DNA of 64,000 nt, taken from NCBI GenBank assembly GCA_033344775.1, contig JAWPMT010000003.1, positions 62,001 through 126,000 of the forward strand, written 5' to 3'. This document shows positions 34,995 through 43,785 of this stretch, piece by piece. The notes beneath the pieces were generated by a model that saw only the letters and a list, made by a program, of their open reading frames with translations, did not search any database and was not told the origin of the DNA. A program made the translations under genes and the position numbers. The stretch comes from Cytophagales bacterium. GTDB taxonomy: Bacteria > Bacteroidota > Bacteroidia > Cytophagales > Cyclobacteriaceae. Position 1 is the stretch's first letter, and every line of letters begins with the position of its first letter.

Positions 34995-36092
34995 ATGTTG
35001 AATCCACAGCAACGGTGGTTTTTGATCAAATTGATTCCGTATCCCATTATTTCGTTATCGGGTGGTTTTCTGTATTGGATCCTCGAGCTGGGAATCATCG
35101 GAGAAACAAAATTTTACCCAGCTACGGGCAATTTATACAATAGCTCCAGTTCTTTTGTAGCAGTCCATTCGATGACTTTTTTACTGGGACTTTCACTAGG
35201 CTTGATAGAAGAAACGCTGTTTAAAGGAAGATTTCGGAAGATTTCATTTTTGCCCAAAATCATCCTGAAAACGGTAATCTACATGGGACTGCTGACACTC
35301 CTGATGTTCGTCTCTTCGATCATTTTGAATGCTATTAACATGAATACTTCGGTGACGGACCCTGAAGTAATCAGCACGGTCGTGAGTTTTTTAGGAAGTT
35401 TCACCTATATGAGCATAGCTATCTATGCAGGTGCCGTTATTGATCTCACTTTATTTTTCAACGAGATCATCAGTTTTCTTGGATTGGATGTGGTTGGTAC
35501 CTACTTCACTGGGAAGTATTCCAAACCAGTCAAAGAGAGTCGGGTTTTCATGTTCCTTGACATGCGAAGTTCAACGACCATCGCAGAAAAGCTGGGACAT
35601 GAAAAACACTATCAGTTGATCAATGATTATTATGCGGACATGTCTCGGGCCATCATAGAGACGCAAGGGCAGGTGTACCAGTATGTGGGCGACGAGATTG
35701 TGGTTTCCTGGAAAATTGATCGAGGGCTTAATCAGTCGAATTGTCTGGCTTGTTTCTTTCAAATCAGTGAAAAGATCCGTCAGAAATCTGAAAGATATAT
35801 TTTCAGATATGGACTGATCGCCACCTTTAAGGCGGGTCTTCATGTAGGTGAGGTCACCAGAGGACAGGTAGGGTTGATCAAACGCGAAATGCTATTCATC
35901 GGTGATGTGCTTAATACGACTGCTCGTATTCAGGGATTGTGTAATGAATTGGAATCGGATTTACTTATATCCAAAGAATTGAAAGCACGATTGCCAGAAA
36001 CATTAAATTTCAACTTTGCCTCTAAAGGGTGTTACGAATTGCGAGGCAGAGAGCAGAAAGAAGAATTGTTTGAAGTGACCGTTGACAACTAA
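34995..36092 (+). CDS. Membrane class III adenylate/guanylate cyclase
   Basis: 365 residues. The N-terminal ~170 residues contain four hydrophobic helices (PYPIISLSGGFLYWIL, SMTFLLGLSLGLIEE, TVIYMGLLTLLMFVSSIIL, YMSIAIYAGAVIDLTLFF). The cyclase domain spans about 183-362: metal-binding Asp189 (MFLDMRSS) and Asp233 (VGDEIVVSW), Lys279 in FKAGLHVGEVTRG and Asp304 in GDVLNTTARIQ for purine recognition, with Asn307 and Arg311 for the transition state. The Lys/Asp pair fits ATP. The product, probably cAMP, has no obvious receptor gene nearby. Confidence 0.9.
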   Translation: MLNPQQRWFLIKLIPYPIISLSGGFLYWILELGIIGETKFYPATGNLYNSSSSFVAVHSMTFLLGLSLGLIEETLFKGRFRKISFLPKIILKTVIYMGLLTLLMFVSSIILNAINMNTSVTDPEVISTVVSFLGSFTYMSIAIYAGAVIDLTLFFNEIISFLGLDVVGTYFTGKYSKPVKESRVFMFLDMRSSTTIAEKLGHEKHYQLINDYYADMSRAIIETQGQVYQYVGDEIVVSWKIDRGLNQSNCLACFFQISEKIRQKSERYIFRYGLIATFKAGLHVGEVTRGQVGLIKREMLFIGDVLNTTARIQGLCNELESDLLISKELKARLPETLNFNFASKGCYELRGREQKEELFEVTVDN

Positions 36093-36181
36093 ATCTAATT
36101 TGTCTTCTACCAGAGCGAGAGTACACTGAGGCCCTCGATTACAATGAAGTTTTGGATACGCTTAGGCACTCGAAGCGTACC

Positions 36182-37072
36182 TTAATTCAAAACCAACTTA
36201 TCCTTGATCTTATTCAGTCGATCTCTGGACATGACAAATTCCTTTTGTTGATGATCCATTCGGATGACATACTTGTCATTTTCCCAAAAGGCATAGTGCT
36301 GCAAATGATTCAGGTTGATCAACGTGCTGCGATTGATCCTTACAAAATGTTCTTGGTTTAGTTTTTCCTCCAACTCTGAAATTGATGCTTTCAATCGGTA
36401 ACGCTCATCTGCAGTAGTGGCCATGGTTTTCCTTTCTTCTCTTTCAACCCAGATGATTTTCTCCGTATCGAGAAACACCTCTCCAAACTCGTCTGAAGCA
36501 AACAACCTGTTTTTGGTGCTGCTGTTCTGGACGGTTTTTAAATCATTTTGTGTTTCATTCAATTGACGGTTGTATTGCCCGATCAGATTGACATTGATCA
36601 GTGTATAACCAATGAGAAGGACCGGAGGCAGGTAGTTCAAATAAATCTCAAGACTGTAGAAATACTCATTGAAGTAGATCGAAGCATCAAGGTCCGGAAA
36701 GTAGTGCAGTAGGTACCGACTGGTTAGGGAGAACGGGCCAAACACAAAAAATGCTACTGCGAGCAGCGGTAAGAACTTCAATTCGTAAAGGAAGATTTCC
36801 CGAACGGAAAGCCTGATAGCATTTAGATTCAATCGCGTCGCATATATTCGGATGAGTTGCGCAATGATGGACACGGTAATGCACTCGATCAAAAACTGGT
36901 CAATGAATACATACCACAAAAGGTGGCTCCAGGTGAATGAACCGTCGCTGATCCATTCAAGGTTTGCCGGATGCAAATAGATAATCGTCAGGTACACCAA
37001 TACCATGGCAAAGGTTGTAACGAGGATCACCTTCCAGTTTTTCAGCAGATCGTACGAAAGTGTCAGCCACAT
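36182..37072 (-). CDS. LytTR-type DNA-binding regulator with membrane domain
   Basis: 296 residues. Four hydrophobic helices (VILVTTFAMVLVYLTIIYL, DQFLIECITVSIIAQLI, FLPLLAVAFFVFGPF, YLNYLPPVLLIGYTLIN) precede a coiled linker (NRQLNETQNDLKTVQNSS) and a LytTR domain (about 205-294: IIWVEREERKTMATTADERYRLKASISELEEKL, EHFVRINRSTLINLNHLQHYAF). Five phased repeats lie directly upstream. The divergent DUF5694 gene shares that intergenic region and is a possible target. Confidence 0.92.
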   Translation of the reverse strand: MWLTLSYDLLKNWKVILVTTFAMVLVYLTIIYLHPANLEWISDGSFTWSHLLWYVFIDQFLIECITVSIIAQLIRIYATRLNLNAIRLSVREIFLYELKFLPLLAVAFFVFGPFSLTSRYLLHYFPDLDASIYFNEYFYSLEIYLNYLPPVLLIGYTLINVNLIGQYNRQLNETQNDLKTVQNSSTKNRLFASDEFGEVFLDTEKIIWVEREERKTMATTADERYRLKASISELEEKLNQEHFVRINRSTLINLNHLQHYAFWENDKYVIRMDHQQKEFVMSRDRLNKIKDKLVLN

Positions 37073-37076
37073 AGGT

Positions 37077-37176
37077 CAGAATTGAGACACTGGTTATCGG
37101 ATTTGAGACATTCAAAGGTAGAATTACCCTCATCAAATACCCAGAATTCGGACACGTAAACCCGGAATTCGGACTT
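37077..37176. promoter_or_regulatory. Five phased direct repeats upstream of a LytTR gene
   Basis: Units beginning at 37077 (CAGAATTGAGACAC), 37098 (CGGATTTGAGACAT), 37119 (TAGAATTACCCTCA), 37142 (CAGAATTCGGACAC) and 37163 (CGGAATTCGGACTT). Steps are 21, 21, 23 and 21 bases, two helical turns apart. Consensus C(A/G)GAATTnnGACA. Location between the LytTR start (37072) and the divergent DUF5694 start (37235) fits an autoregulated LytTR operator array. Confidence 0.65.
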
Positions 37177-37234
37177 CTTGGTTCATTATAGTGCATTGCT
37201 AATCCGTGATTTGAATCAAAAAGCAAATCGAGAA

Positions 37235-38182
37235 ATGAGAACATTTATCGCACTATTTACCTGCTGCATCTGCCAAATACTATGGGCACAATCTCCTTTG
37301 GAAGTTACTATTATCGGAACTACACACGCGTTTCAAAAGGAATATCAGGACAGACAGGATTTTCAACAAGTGAGGGATTTTATGGTGAATCTGGATCCAG
37401 ACATCATATGCATCGAGGCGATCCCAGCCACCGATACCCTGAGCTTACAAGAGATATGGCCTAAAAATATGAAACGAGCTGATCGGTTGCGTGAAGCGTT
37501 GATTGAGAAAGGGCATTTGCCATATGATGCACGGGCTTATGCTTCAGCAACAGAAAGTAATCGGTTTAAAGGTGCCATTAGCTATGCTGCCTATGACTTT
37601 TGGAATGCCTACTATTACTGGTTTCAGGTCATGCAAAGTGGAGATTCACTTAATCAGTTTGCTCCATACATGAAGAATTTGAGTCGTTCGGAATACGGGT
37701 TGATAGTTTATCCTGCAGCCATGGAACTGGGAATCGATCAATTTCATCTGATTGATTACCGGGCAGGTGAAAATGCGTTTTTGGGCAGTACGCAAAAAGT
37801 CTTGAAGAAGCTCCTGTTTCGATTCAAGTGGAAACCACTGGGAACGTATCTGAAAACGCAAAAGCGCTACAAAAAAGCAGAAGAAGCGGGTCAGCTCATG
37901 GAGTTCATCAATGGACCAGCGTTTCAGGTTGCTTTTAACGACCTTATTGATATACTGCCAAGAAAGTTGCGCAAAGTAGAAGAGGCGCAATTCGTGAAAG
38001 ACTATTGGTTAAAAAGAAATGAAGTCATGGCCAACCGCATCATTGATACGGCACGGAAACAAGACGCTAGTACAGTTCTCCTTACCGTAGGCAGTGCTCA
38101 CGTCATGGCGATCAAAAATGCCCTGGAAAGACGTGGGCATGTAGTTCGTACCTATGGTGAATTCATTAACAAAAACAGCTAA
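37235..38182 (+). CDS. DUF5694 / TraB-GumN-like secreted protein
   Basis: 315 residues from ATG 37235, which begins a signal peptide (TFIALFTCCICQILWAQ); the frame is open further upstream but without a better start. The N-terminus VTIIGTTHAFQ and the C-terminus TVLLTVGSAHVMAIKNALERRGHVV are the paired GTxH and GxxH motifs of the TraB/GumN (PF01963-like) fold, placing it with the DUF5694 group. Members may be metal-dependent peptidases. It has a three-base gap to the CPBP-like gene, so an operon is likely. Confidence 0.8.
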   Translation: MRTFIALFTCCICQILWAQSPLEVTIIGTTHAFQKEYQDRQDFQQVRDFMVNLDPDIICIEAIPATDTLSLQEIWPKNMKRADRLREALIEKGHLPYDARAYASATESNRFKGAISYAAYDFWNAYYYWFQVMQSGDSLNQFAPYMKNLSRSEYGLIVYPAAMELGIDQFHLIDYRAGENAFLGSTQKVLKKLLFRFKWKPLGTYLKTQKRYKKAEEAGQLMEFINGPAFQVAFNDLIDILPRKLRKVEEAQFVKDYWLKRNEVMANRIIDTARKQDASTVLLTVGSAHVMAIKNALERRGHVVRTYGEFINKNS

Positions 38183-38185
38183 ATC

Positions 38186-38956
38186 ATGGAAGAGATCATG
38201 CAATCCAATGCATTTTTCATGGTACCCCTGGTATTGTGTTATGGAATCATCTGTGGGATGTGGTTCTTGCTCGATCGGGTCGGATGGTTATGGGAGATTT
38301 CTCCTATCAGGTCACCAGAGAAACCGTGGACTGAGTTTTTTCTCTCAATAATTGCAGCAATAGCCATCCTGGCCGTAGGTCAATTGTATTCGCGAGGTTG
38401 GTTGCTACCAGGTTCAGATAATGAGATCGTAGCGGGTATCAGTTGGATGTTCAACAATGTAATCATCTTTTCACCACTTTGGTTGACGGTCATTATCCGA
38501 AAGCAATCACTTAACACGCTCCTGATTTCCGGTAAGGGATTCCTAAAAAAGGTAATTTTTGGGCTTGTTGCCAGTGCTGTAGGTATACTGATATTTGTAA
38601 GTCTACGAAATGAATTGGGGCGATTTCCTGAAATATTTGGGCATGCATTCACTTATGAAAGCCTGATCAACTTCCCTGCGGTCTTTTTTGAGAATGTAGC
38701 CCTGGCGTTTCTTTTCGTTAGATTTCGCTGGGCCGTAGGATCAAGATGGGCCATCCTTATTCCGGCATTACTTTTTGCAGTTGCACATATTCCCGGTTCC
38801 CTTGCAGAAGGAGATCCCTGGGGGCATATCCTGTATTTTGCAATATTGACCAGTAGCCTGACAGTAGTCATTCTCTATACGGCATATCGATCAAGAGACA
38901 TCATTTGGTTGGGTTTTGTGCATTATTTGGTAGATGTGGCCATTAAGGCCTTTTGA
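38186..38956 (+). CDS. CPBP-type intramembrane protease-like protein (degenerate motif 1)
   Basis: 256 residues, about eight hydrophobic helices. Late in the protein the CPBP/ABI pattern is recognisable: ENVALAFLFVRFRW (position of the usual EExxxR), FAVAHI (FxxxH) and FVHYLVDVA (HxxxD/N). The first motif has a single Glu followed by Asn instead of EE, so catalytic activity is in doubt. Could be a pseudo-protease or chaperone of the same fold. Follows DUF5694 by three bases. Confidence 0.7.
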   Translation: MEEIMQSNAFFMVPLVLCYGIICGMWFLLDRVGWLWEISPIRSPEKPWTEFFLSIIAAIAILAVGQLYSRGWLLPGSDNEIVAGISWMFNNVIIFSPLWLTVIIRKQSLNTLLISGKGFLKKVIFGLVASAVGILIFVSLRNELGRFPEIFGHAFTYESLINFPAVFFENVALAFLFVRFRWAVGSRWAILIPALLFAVAHIPGSLAEGDPWGHILYFAILTSSLTVVILYTAYRSRDIIWLGFVHYLVDVAIKAF

Positions 38957-38998
38957 AGCTATGATTGCAATATTGGAAGGTAGTTTTATTAATTTTTC

Positions 38999-39493
38999 AT
39001 GGTGAACCGGAAAAGTGAGATTTATATTAAAAATGGACTGGCCCTGGGAGGTTATGACGTGGTTCAGATTTTTGAGAGTCGAGAGGTTAAACCTGGACTT
39101 CCATCCTTTCAGTACAAATATGAAGGTGCGGTTTGGACTTTTTCGAGTGAAGACAACCTGAGACTTTTTCGGGCGAATCCATCGAAGTACAAGCCTGCAT
39201 ATGGAGGATATTGTGCCTATGGCATTTCTCAAGGCTACAAGGCACCAACCAGGATCCATCTATTTGAAGTGGTCGATAATGTTTTGTATTTCAACTTCAG
39301 TCCCTATATCAAACGCTTCTGGATTCGACATCAAACATTTTTAATTGACATGGCTGATGACAAGTGGCTGAATATTCAGCATGATCCAATGATTCGGGTC
39401 AATTACTATTGGATCTACTTAAAATACCTAGTCTTTAAATCGTTAGGTATTCCTTTCTTCGGGAAAGTAGAATCCCCTCAAATCACAGGATAA
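38999..39493 (+). CDS. YHS-domain protein
   Basis: 164 residues. N-terminal segment LALGGYDVVQIFESREVKPGLPSFQYKYEGAVWTFSSEDNLRLFRANPSKYKPAYGGYCAYGISQGYKAP is the YHS domain as found in Bacteroidota proteins, with one Cys in GGYCAYG. These domains often accompany metal transport or stress genes. The second half (about 95-164) contains RFWIRHQTFLIDMADDKWLNIQ and an amphipathic helix YYWIYLKYLVFKSLG that could touch the membrane. Function unknown. Close behind the CPBP-like gene. Confidence 0.75.
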   Translation: MVNRKSEIYIKNGLALGGYDVVQIFESREVKPGLPSFQYKYEGAVWTFSSEDNLRLFRANPSKYKPAYGGYCAYGISQGYKAPTRIHLFEVVDNVLYFNFSPYIKRFWIRHQTFLIDMADDKWLNIQHDPMIRVNYYWIYLKYLVFKSLGIPFFGKVESPQITG

Positions 39494-39645
39494 GCATCTC
39501 ATCAATAGTAATTGATTCAATTTCATAGCTTTAATCAACTCGAGTTTTCGTTGCTAAATAACTGAATATAAGGTTGTTGGCTGAATTCAAACAAAGGAGG
39601 AGAAAGCATGCTAATAGAATTTACATGTAAATAATCCATTCGATT

Positions 39646-39687
39646 ATTGTTAGGATATTTATTTCTTATAATTTTGTATATCATACA
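39646..39687 (+). promoter_or_regulatory. PadR promoter with overlapping palindromic operator
   Basis: -33-like ATTG at 39646-39649, a 19-base spacer, then TAATTTTG at 39669-39676, an exact TAnnTTTG -7 element. The palindrome TGTAT-ATC-ATACA at 39675-39687 starts inside the -7 element and covers the expected start site. The half-sites match the ATGTAT-like sites known for PadR-family repressors, so autorepression of PadR and the FtsX gene is likely. Confidence 0.65.
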
Positions 39688-39699
39688 TTGTTGTAAGAA

Positions 39700-40026
39700 A
39701 TGAAAAACAAAGGGTTAGGGGAATTCGAAGAGCTCATACTATTGGCGGTCTGTATTCTGGAGCAAGCCTATGGGGTAGCAGTTAAGAAAGAGGTCGAAAA
39801 GCATTCGAAAAGATCGGTTTTACTCGGAGCTGTGCACATTACCTTGTATCGACTACAGGACAAAGGTTACCTGAAATCAGAGCTTGGCGGTAATACAGAG
39901 AAGCGTGGTGATAGAAGAAAGCGGCTTTTCGAAATTACTGATGCCGGCATGGAGCAATTGAAATCTGCTCAGGAAGTGCGTCAAAGCATGTGGCAAGTCA
40001 TTCCTCAACTCAAACCCCAGGGTTAA
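39700..40026 (+). CDS. PadR-family transcriptional repressor
   Basis: 108 residues, typical for the small PadR subfamily. Visible signature: LGEFEELILLAVCILEQAYGVAVKKEVEKHSKRSVLLGAVHITLYRLQDKGYLKSELGG, then RRKRLFEITDAGMEQL. VLLGAVHITLYRLQDKG is the recognition region of the winged helix. It sits four bases upstream of the FtsX-type permease, the standard Bacteroidota pairing in which PadR controls the transporter. A palindrome over its own -7 element is the probable operator. Confidence 0.93.
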   Translation: MKNKGLGEFEELILLAVCILEQAYGVAVKKEVEKHSKRSVLLGAVHITLYRLQDKGYLKSELGGNTEKRGDRRKRLFEITDAGMEQLKSAQEVRQSMWQVIPQLKPQG

Positions 40027-40030
40027 TCCC

Positions 40031-42769
40031 ATGAAAAAGCAAGAGAAAATACCCACTTTGGTCAAGTGGCTGTTCTCGAAAAGTATCGATCAGTTCATGA
40101 TCGAAGAACTGCTCGGCGACTTACAGGAGATGCGAGAAGACCGCACTGAGGAGCGAGGCAAATTCATTGCAGGTTTCATGTACTGGGTAGATGCATTCCA
40201 TTTACTCACCGGATTCTCAACCATTCGAATATCAAAAACTCAAAATAGGTCAACACTCATGTTTCAAAGTTTATTCAAGATCGCCTGGAGAAATGCGCTC
40301 CGGCAAAAACAATTTACTGTACTCAATGTCCTTGGACTTACCCTGGGCATAGCCACCACTTTATTCATTGGGCTCTACATCGATGATGAATTGAGCTATG
40401 ATACGTTCCATGAAAAAGGAGATCGCATCTATCGTGTGAACCAACCCAATATTTGGGGGGACTGGGACGAAAGGGCGTCAAATACAGGTCCCAATGTCGC
40501 CACTGCGCTCAAGACAGACATTCCTGAATTTGAAGAGGTGACACGTTTACTCTTCCTGGGTCATAAGACGGTAAAGGGAGTTTATCACGATAGGGTGTTC
40601 AAAGAATCGAGGATCTATGCGGCAGATGAGAATTTCTTTGATGTCTTTACTTTCCCGTTGCTGTCAGGCAATCCAAATACGGCATTTGCCAGACCCAATA
40701 CCATGGTTTTGACACAAGAGACGGTTGCCCGATACTTCGGTGATCAGATGGGGCCTGACGAAGTGGTTGGAAAAACCATCAGCATGAAGGATTATCTGGG
40801 TAAATGGATTGATTACGAAGTAGTAGGAGTAGCGGATGAAATTCCTTCTCGTTCTCATATTCAGTTTGATGCACTGATCTCATTGAAGAGTGAGCATGAA
40901 TTGATGGAAAGCAGTGGATGGAAGTGGATCTTTACGGCATTTTCTACTTATGTATTAGTCAACGAGCATGTTGATCTCGTTGCATTGACTGAAAAAATCC
41001 AGGAATTGCCCGCAAAATGGGCACCACCCACTACAGAAAAGATCTTCAATCAAACGTTTGAGGAATTCACCAAAGGGTATCCCTGGAAACTAGGCTTACA
41101 ACCCATGCGAGAGATTTACATTGCTGCACATCCGCAGTATCAGATGTTTGGTCCCGTTGGTAATCCAGAGATCGTTCAAATTTTTGCGGCCATTGGGCTG
41201 TTGGTGTTGATCCTGTCAGTGATCAATTTCATGAATCTTTCTACGGCCCGATCTACTACTCGTTCGAAGGAAGTAGGGGTGAGAAAGGTGTTGGGTTCGG
41301 CACGTCAAACACTGATTTATCAATTTGTCCTGGAGTCTGTGATTTATGTCTGCGTAAGTACAATGCTGGCTTTGGCCCTGGTTTATTTATCTCTTGATGC
41401 GTTCAATGTACTGGCTGAAAAAGAATTGGAGTTGACCCCTTATCTGATAACTCCTTTGACATATTTGGTGATGCTGGGATTTGTTTTGATGGTCGGCATA
41501 CTGGCAGGAAGTTATCCTTCCTTTTATTTGTCTTCTTTCCGTCCCATTGAAACCTTGAAAAATAAACTTGGTTCCGGTAGAAAAGGGAAAGTGATCAGAA
41601 ATGGCCTTGTGGTCTTGCAGTTCACCATATCAATTACACTGATCATTTGTACCTTCTTTGTGCAGAAGCAGCTGGATTATTCATCGAAGCTGGATGTGGG
41701 TTTTGCAAAAGACAATGTATTGCAGCTGCACAATATTGAGCAATTCGGTTTTGATACTGATCACCTGAAAGCACGATTAGAAGCTAATCCTGCTTTTCTC
41801 AAAGTTGGAAAGTCCTTTGGCCTGCCACCCCAGATCTACTCGGGAGATCGCTATAAATCGAAAAGCTCGGATGAAGTGATACAAATGAATAATGTTCGTG
41901 CCGGAAAAGATTTTCTTGATTTACTTGGATTAACGTTTTTGGAGGGACGAAACTTCAATTCAGCGATTGCTACGGATAAATACAAGGTTGTTCTCAATGA
42001 GAAAGCTGTAGCCATGCTGGGCTGGGGTAGCAGAGAACAATATAGTGCTGATTCGCCAATAGGAAAAATCGTGAAACTTGCATCAGGGGACGAAGATGAA
42101 TTTGAAGTCATCGGTGTGGTGAAAGACTTTAATTTCAGTGATTTGAAGCAGGAAATTGCCCCCTTGGTGATCATTAATCACCTCAATGATAAAGTTTGGG
42201 ATTTTGGAGCTGGTAGGTCTTACCTCTCCCTTAAACTTGATCCAAATACAATCGAAAAGAAATCGGATCTTGATCAAATGTTATTGGATTTGGAGGAAGA
42301 ATTGAGATCAATTGATGCTAGCGTGCCATTCGAATACACTTTCATGGATCAGACTTTTGATCAGGCATTTAGAAGTGAGCAACGAATGGCCACTGTACTT
42401 AATGTTTTCACATTGATGGCGATGATGATTGCCTGTATTGGATTGTTTGGACTCGCTGCTTTTTCTGCGGAGCAAAGAACCAAGGAGTTAGGCATTAGAA
42501 AAGTGCTGGGAGCGGCAGTTTTCAATTTGGTCAAGACGTTTTCTACGGAGTTTACCCGATTGGTATTCATCGCGATCTTATTGGCGACCCCTGTTGCATA
42601 TTTGACTGTTCGTTGGTGGCTGACAGACTTTGCTTATCGTACACCAATTGATTGGTGGGTATTTGCCATGGCAATATCAGGAGCTTTACTTCTTGCGATT
42701 GGCACCATTAGTTTCCAGTCCTTCAAAGTAGCGCATCAAAATCCGGCAGAGGCATTAAAGGATGAGTAA
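40031..42769 (+). CDS. FtsX/MacB-type ABC transporter permease with N-terminal prefix domain
   Basis: 912 residues. The N-terminal ~70 residues (PTLVKWLFSKSIDQFMIEELLGDLQEMREDR) form the permease-prefix domain common in PadR-linked transporters. The permease follows with the MacB-PCD/FtsX pattern duplicated: FKIAWRNALRQKQFTVLNVLGLTLGIATTLFIGLYIDDELSYDTFH, a large extracytoplasmic domain, three-helix FtsX bundle 1 (FAAIGLLVLILSVINFMNLSTARS...KEVGVRKVLGS), TM FTISITLIICTFFVQ, second domain, and bundle 2 (FTLMAMMIACIGLFGLAAFSAEQRTKELGIRKVLGA). It would need a separate ATPase subunit, which is not in this window. Substrate unknown; export or mechanotransmission is likely. Confidence 0.92.
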   Translation: MKKQEKIPTLVKWLFSKSIDQFMIEELLGDLQEMREDRTEERGKFIAGFMYWVDAFHLLTGFSTIRISKTQNRSTLMFQSLFKIAWRNALRQKQFTVLNVLGLTLGIATTLFIGLYIDDELSYDTFHEKGDRIYRVNQPNIWGDWDERASNTGPNVATALKTDIPEFEEVTRLLFLGHKTVKGVYHDRVFKESRIYAADENFFDVFTFPLLSGNPNTAFARPNTMVLTQETVARYFGDQMGPDEVVGKTISMKDYLGKWIDYEVVGVADEIPSRSHIQFDALISLKSEHELMESSGWKWIFTAFSTYVLVNEHVDLVALTEKIQELPAKWAPPTTEKIFNQTFEEFTKGYPWKLGLQPMREIYIAAHPQYQMFGPVGNPEIVQIFAAIGLLVLILSVINFMNLSTARSTTRSKEVGVRKVLGSARQTLIYQFVLESVIYVCVSTMLALALVYLSLDAFNVLAEKELELTPYLITPLTYLVMLGFVLMVGILAGSYPSFYLSSFRPIETLKNKLGSGRKGKVIRNGLVVLQFTISITLIICTFFVQKQLDYSSKLDVGFAKDNVLQLHNIEQFGFDTDHLKARLEANPAFLKVGKSFGLPPQIYSGDRYKSKSSDEVIQMNNVRAGKDFLDLLGLTFLEGRNFNSAIATDKYKVVLNEKAVAMLGWGSREQYSADSPIGKIVKLASGDEDEFEVIGVVKDFNFSDLKQEIAPLVIINHLNDKVWDFGAGRSYLSLKLDPNTIEKKSDLDQMLLDLEEELRSIDASVPFEYTFMDQTFDQAFRSEQRMATVLNVFTLMAMMIACIGLFGLAAFSAEQRTKELGIRKVLGAAVFNLVKTFSTEFTRLVFIAILLATPVAYLTVRWWLTDFAYRTPIDWWVFAMAISGALLLAIGTISFQSFKVAHQNPAEALKDE

Positions 42770-42791
42770 TTATCCATAGATGTCTGCTCAT

Positions 42792-42829
42792 AAGGCCTTT
42801 CAGTCGATTCCTGAAAGGCCTTGTTTTTT
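42792..42829 (+). terminator. Intrinsic terminator after the FtsX permease gene
   Basis: AAGGCCTTTCAG (42792-42803) pairs perfectly with CTGAAAGGCCTT (42811-42822) over 12 bases around a 7-base loop, followed by GTTTTTT. It lies 23 bases after the stop codon. Confidence 0.85.
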
Positions 42830-42921
42830 CATTCCATTTCGATTTTTCAGCATTTTTTCTTTTTAACTGTCACGGGCTTTCGTGTGTGGTGTCTAACCAT
42901 AAATCAAAAATTAATTGACAC

Positions 42922-43332
42922 ATGGAAACTAACAATTTTGACGTTCAAAGCATCGGGATCAACGCACATCCGGACAAGGTCTTTCAATTCATTGCTGAGC
43001 CGACCAATGTTCCTAAATGGGCATTAGGTTTTTCTGAAGTAGATGGTAAAACGGCGTTCATGGAAACGCCTGCCGGAAAGATGAAAGTGGGAATGACAAT
43101 GGAAAGCAATCCAGCCCTGGGTACCGTAGATACGACGATGACCATGCCTGATAATAGTGTTGGGATGGCGTATTCTCGGGTTATCCCTAATGACAAGGGG
43201 CAAACAAGCATTTTTTCTTTTGTATTGATGGCACCCCCTGTTCCTCTGGAAGAGATCGAAGGGACTTTGGAAGCACAAAAGAAACAGTTAGCAGAAGAGC
43301 TGCAATTATTAAAGAAAATTCTGGAAGCTTGA
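42922..43332 (+). CDS. SRPBCC-family (START-like) protein
   Basis: 136 residues. Sequence pattern of the SRPBCC ligand-binding fold: FDVQSIGINAHPDKVFQFIAEPTNVPKWALGFSEVDG at the start, the central beta hairpins around KMKVGMTMESNPALGTVDTTMTM, and a long C-terminal helix LEEIEGTLEAQKKQLAEELQLLKKILEA that closes the pocket. Ligand or activity unknown. Its stop TGA overlaps the ATG of the next gene (TGATG), and the sigma factor follows, so this is a three-gene cluster. Confidence 0.85.
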   Translation: METNNFDVQSIGINAHPDKVFQFIAEPTNVPKWALGFSEVDGKTAFMETPAGKMKVGMTMESNPALGTVDTTMTMPDNSVGMAYSRVIPNDKGQTSIFSFVLMAPPVPLEEIEGTLEAQKKQLAEELQLLKKILEA

Positions 43333-43730
43333 TGGTGCTGAGACAAATTCATCATCCTTCAGTGCTTGGAGCAAGTTTACTGGGGTTTGTATTGGCTTTC
43401 ATTTGGTACGGCCCTCTTTTTGGTGAAACATGGGCCATAGGTGCAGAAGTGATCAATCCAACGACTCCTCCGGGTTGGGCCTCTTTTACCGCCTTCTTGG
43501 TGGGATGGATTGCCAATTATGGGCTGGCTTACTTCCTGATTGCAACCCGCCAAAAAGGAGCAATTGCAGGACTGAAGATCGGGGCAATTATTACGGTGGC
43601 TTTCTTGTTGCAGGTAATCATCGGTCCATGGCTTTTTGCCGGCAGGTTCTTGCTATTTGCTGTCAACATGCCGTATTTCACGTTGGTAGCTTTAAGCTCA
43701 GGATTGATTATCGGACATTTTCAGAAATAA
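43332..43730 (+). CDS. DUF1761-like small membrane protein
   Basis: 132 residues from ATG 43332, sharing a base with the previous stop. About four hydrophobic helices: LGASLLGFVLAFIWYGPLFG, SFTAFLVGWIANYGLAYFLIA, LKIGAIITVAFLLQVIIGPWLFA, FLLFAVNMPYFTLVALSSGLIIG. The FIWYGPLFG segment in helix 1 is a recognisable mark of DUF1761. Function unknown; often near SRPBCC genes. Confidence 0.8.
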   Translation: MVLRQIHHPSVLGASLLGFVLAFIWYGPLFGETWAIGAEVINPTTPPGWASFTAFLVGWIANYGLAYFLIATRQKGAIAGLKIGAIITVAFLLQVIIGPWLFAGRFLLFAVNMPYFTLVALSSGLIIGHFQK

Positions 43731-43785
43731 AGACCAATGAAGTGTATGGTCTGAGATCATGCACTTCTTACCTTATATAAATGAC

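Noticed and set aside
39608-39634. Eight-codon mini-ORF (MLIEFTCK) after an AGGAGGAG stretch
   Set aside because: It lies upstream of the predicted PadR promoter at 39646-39676, so it is not in that transcript, and Bacteroidota rarely use strong Shine-Dalgarno sites. Probably chance.
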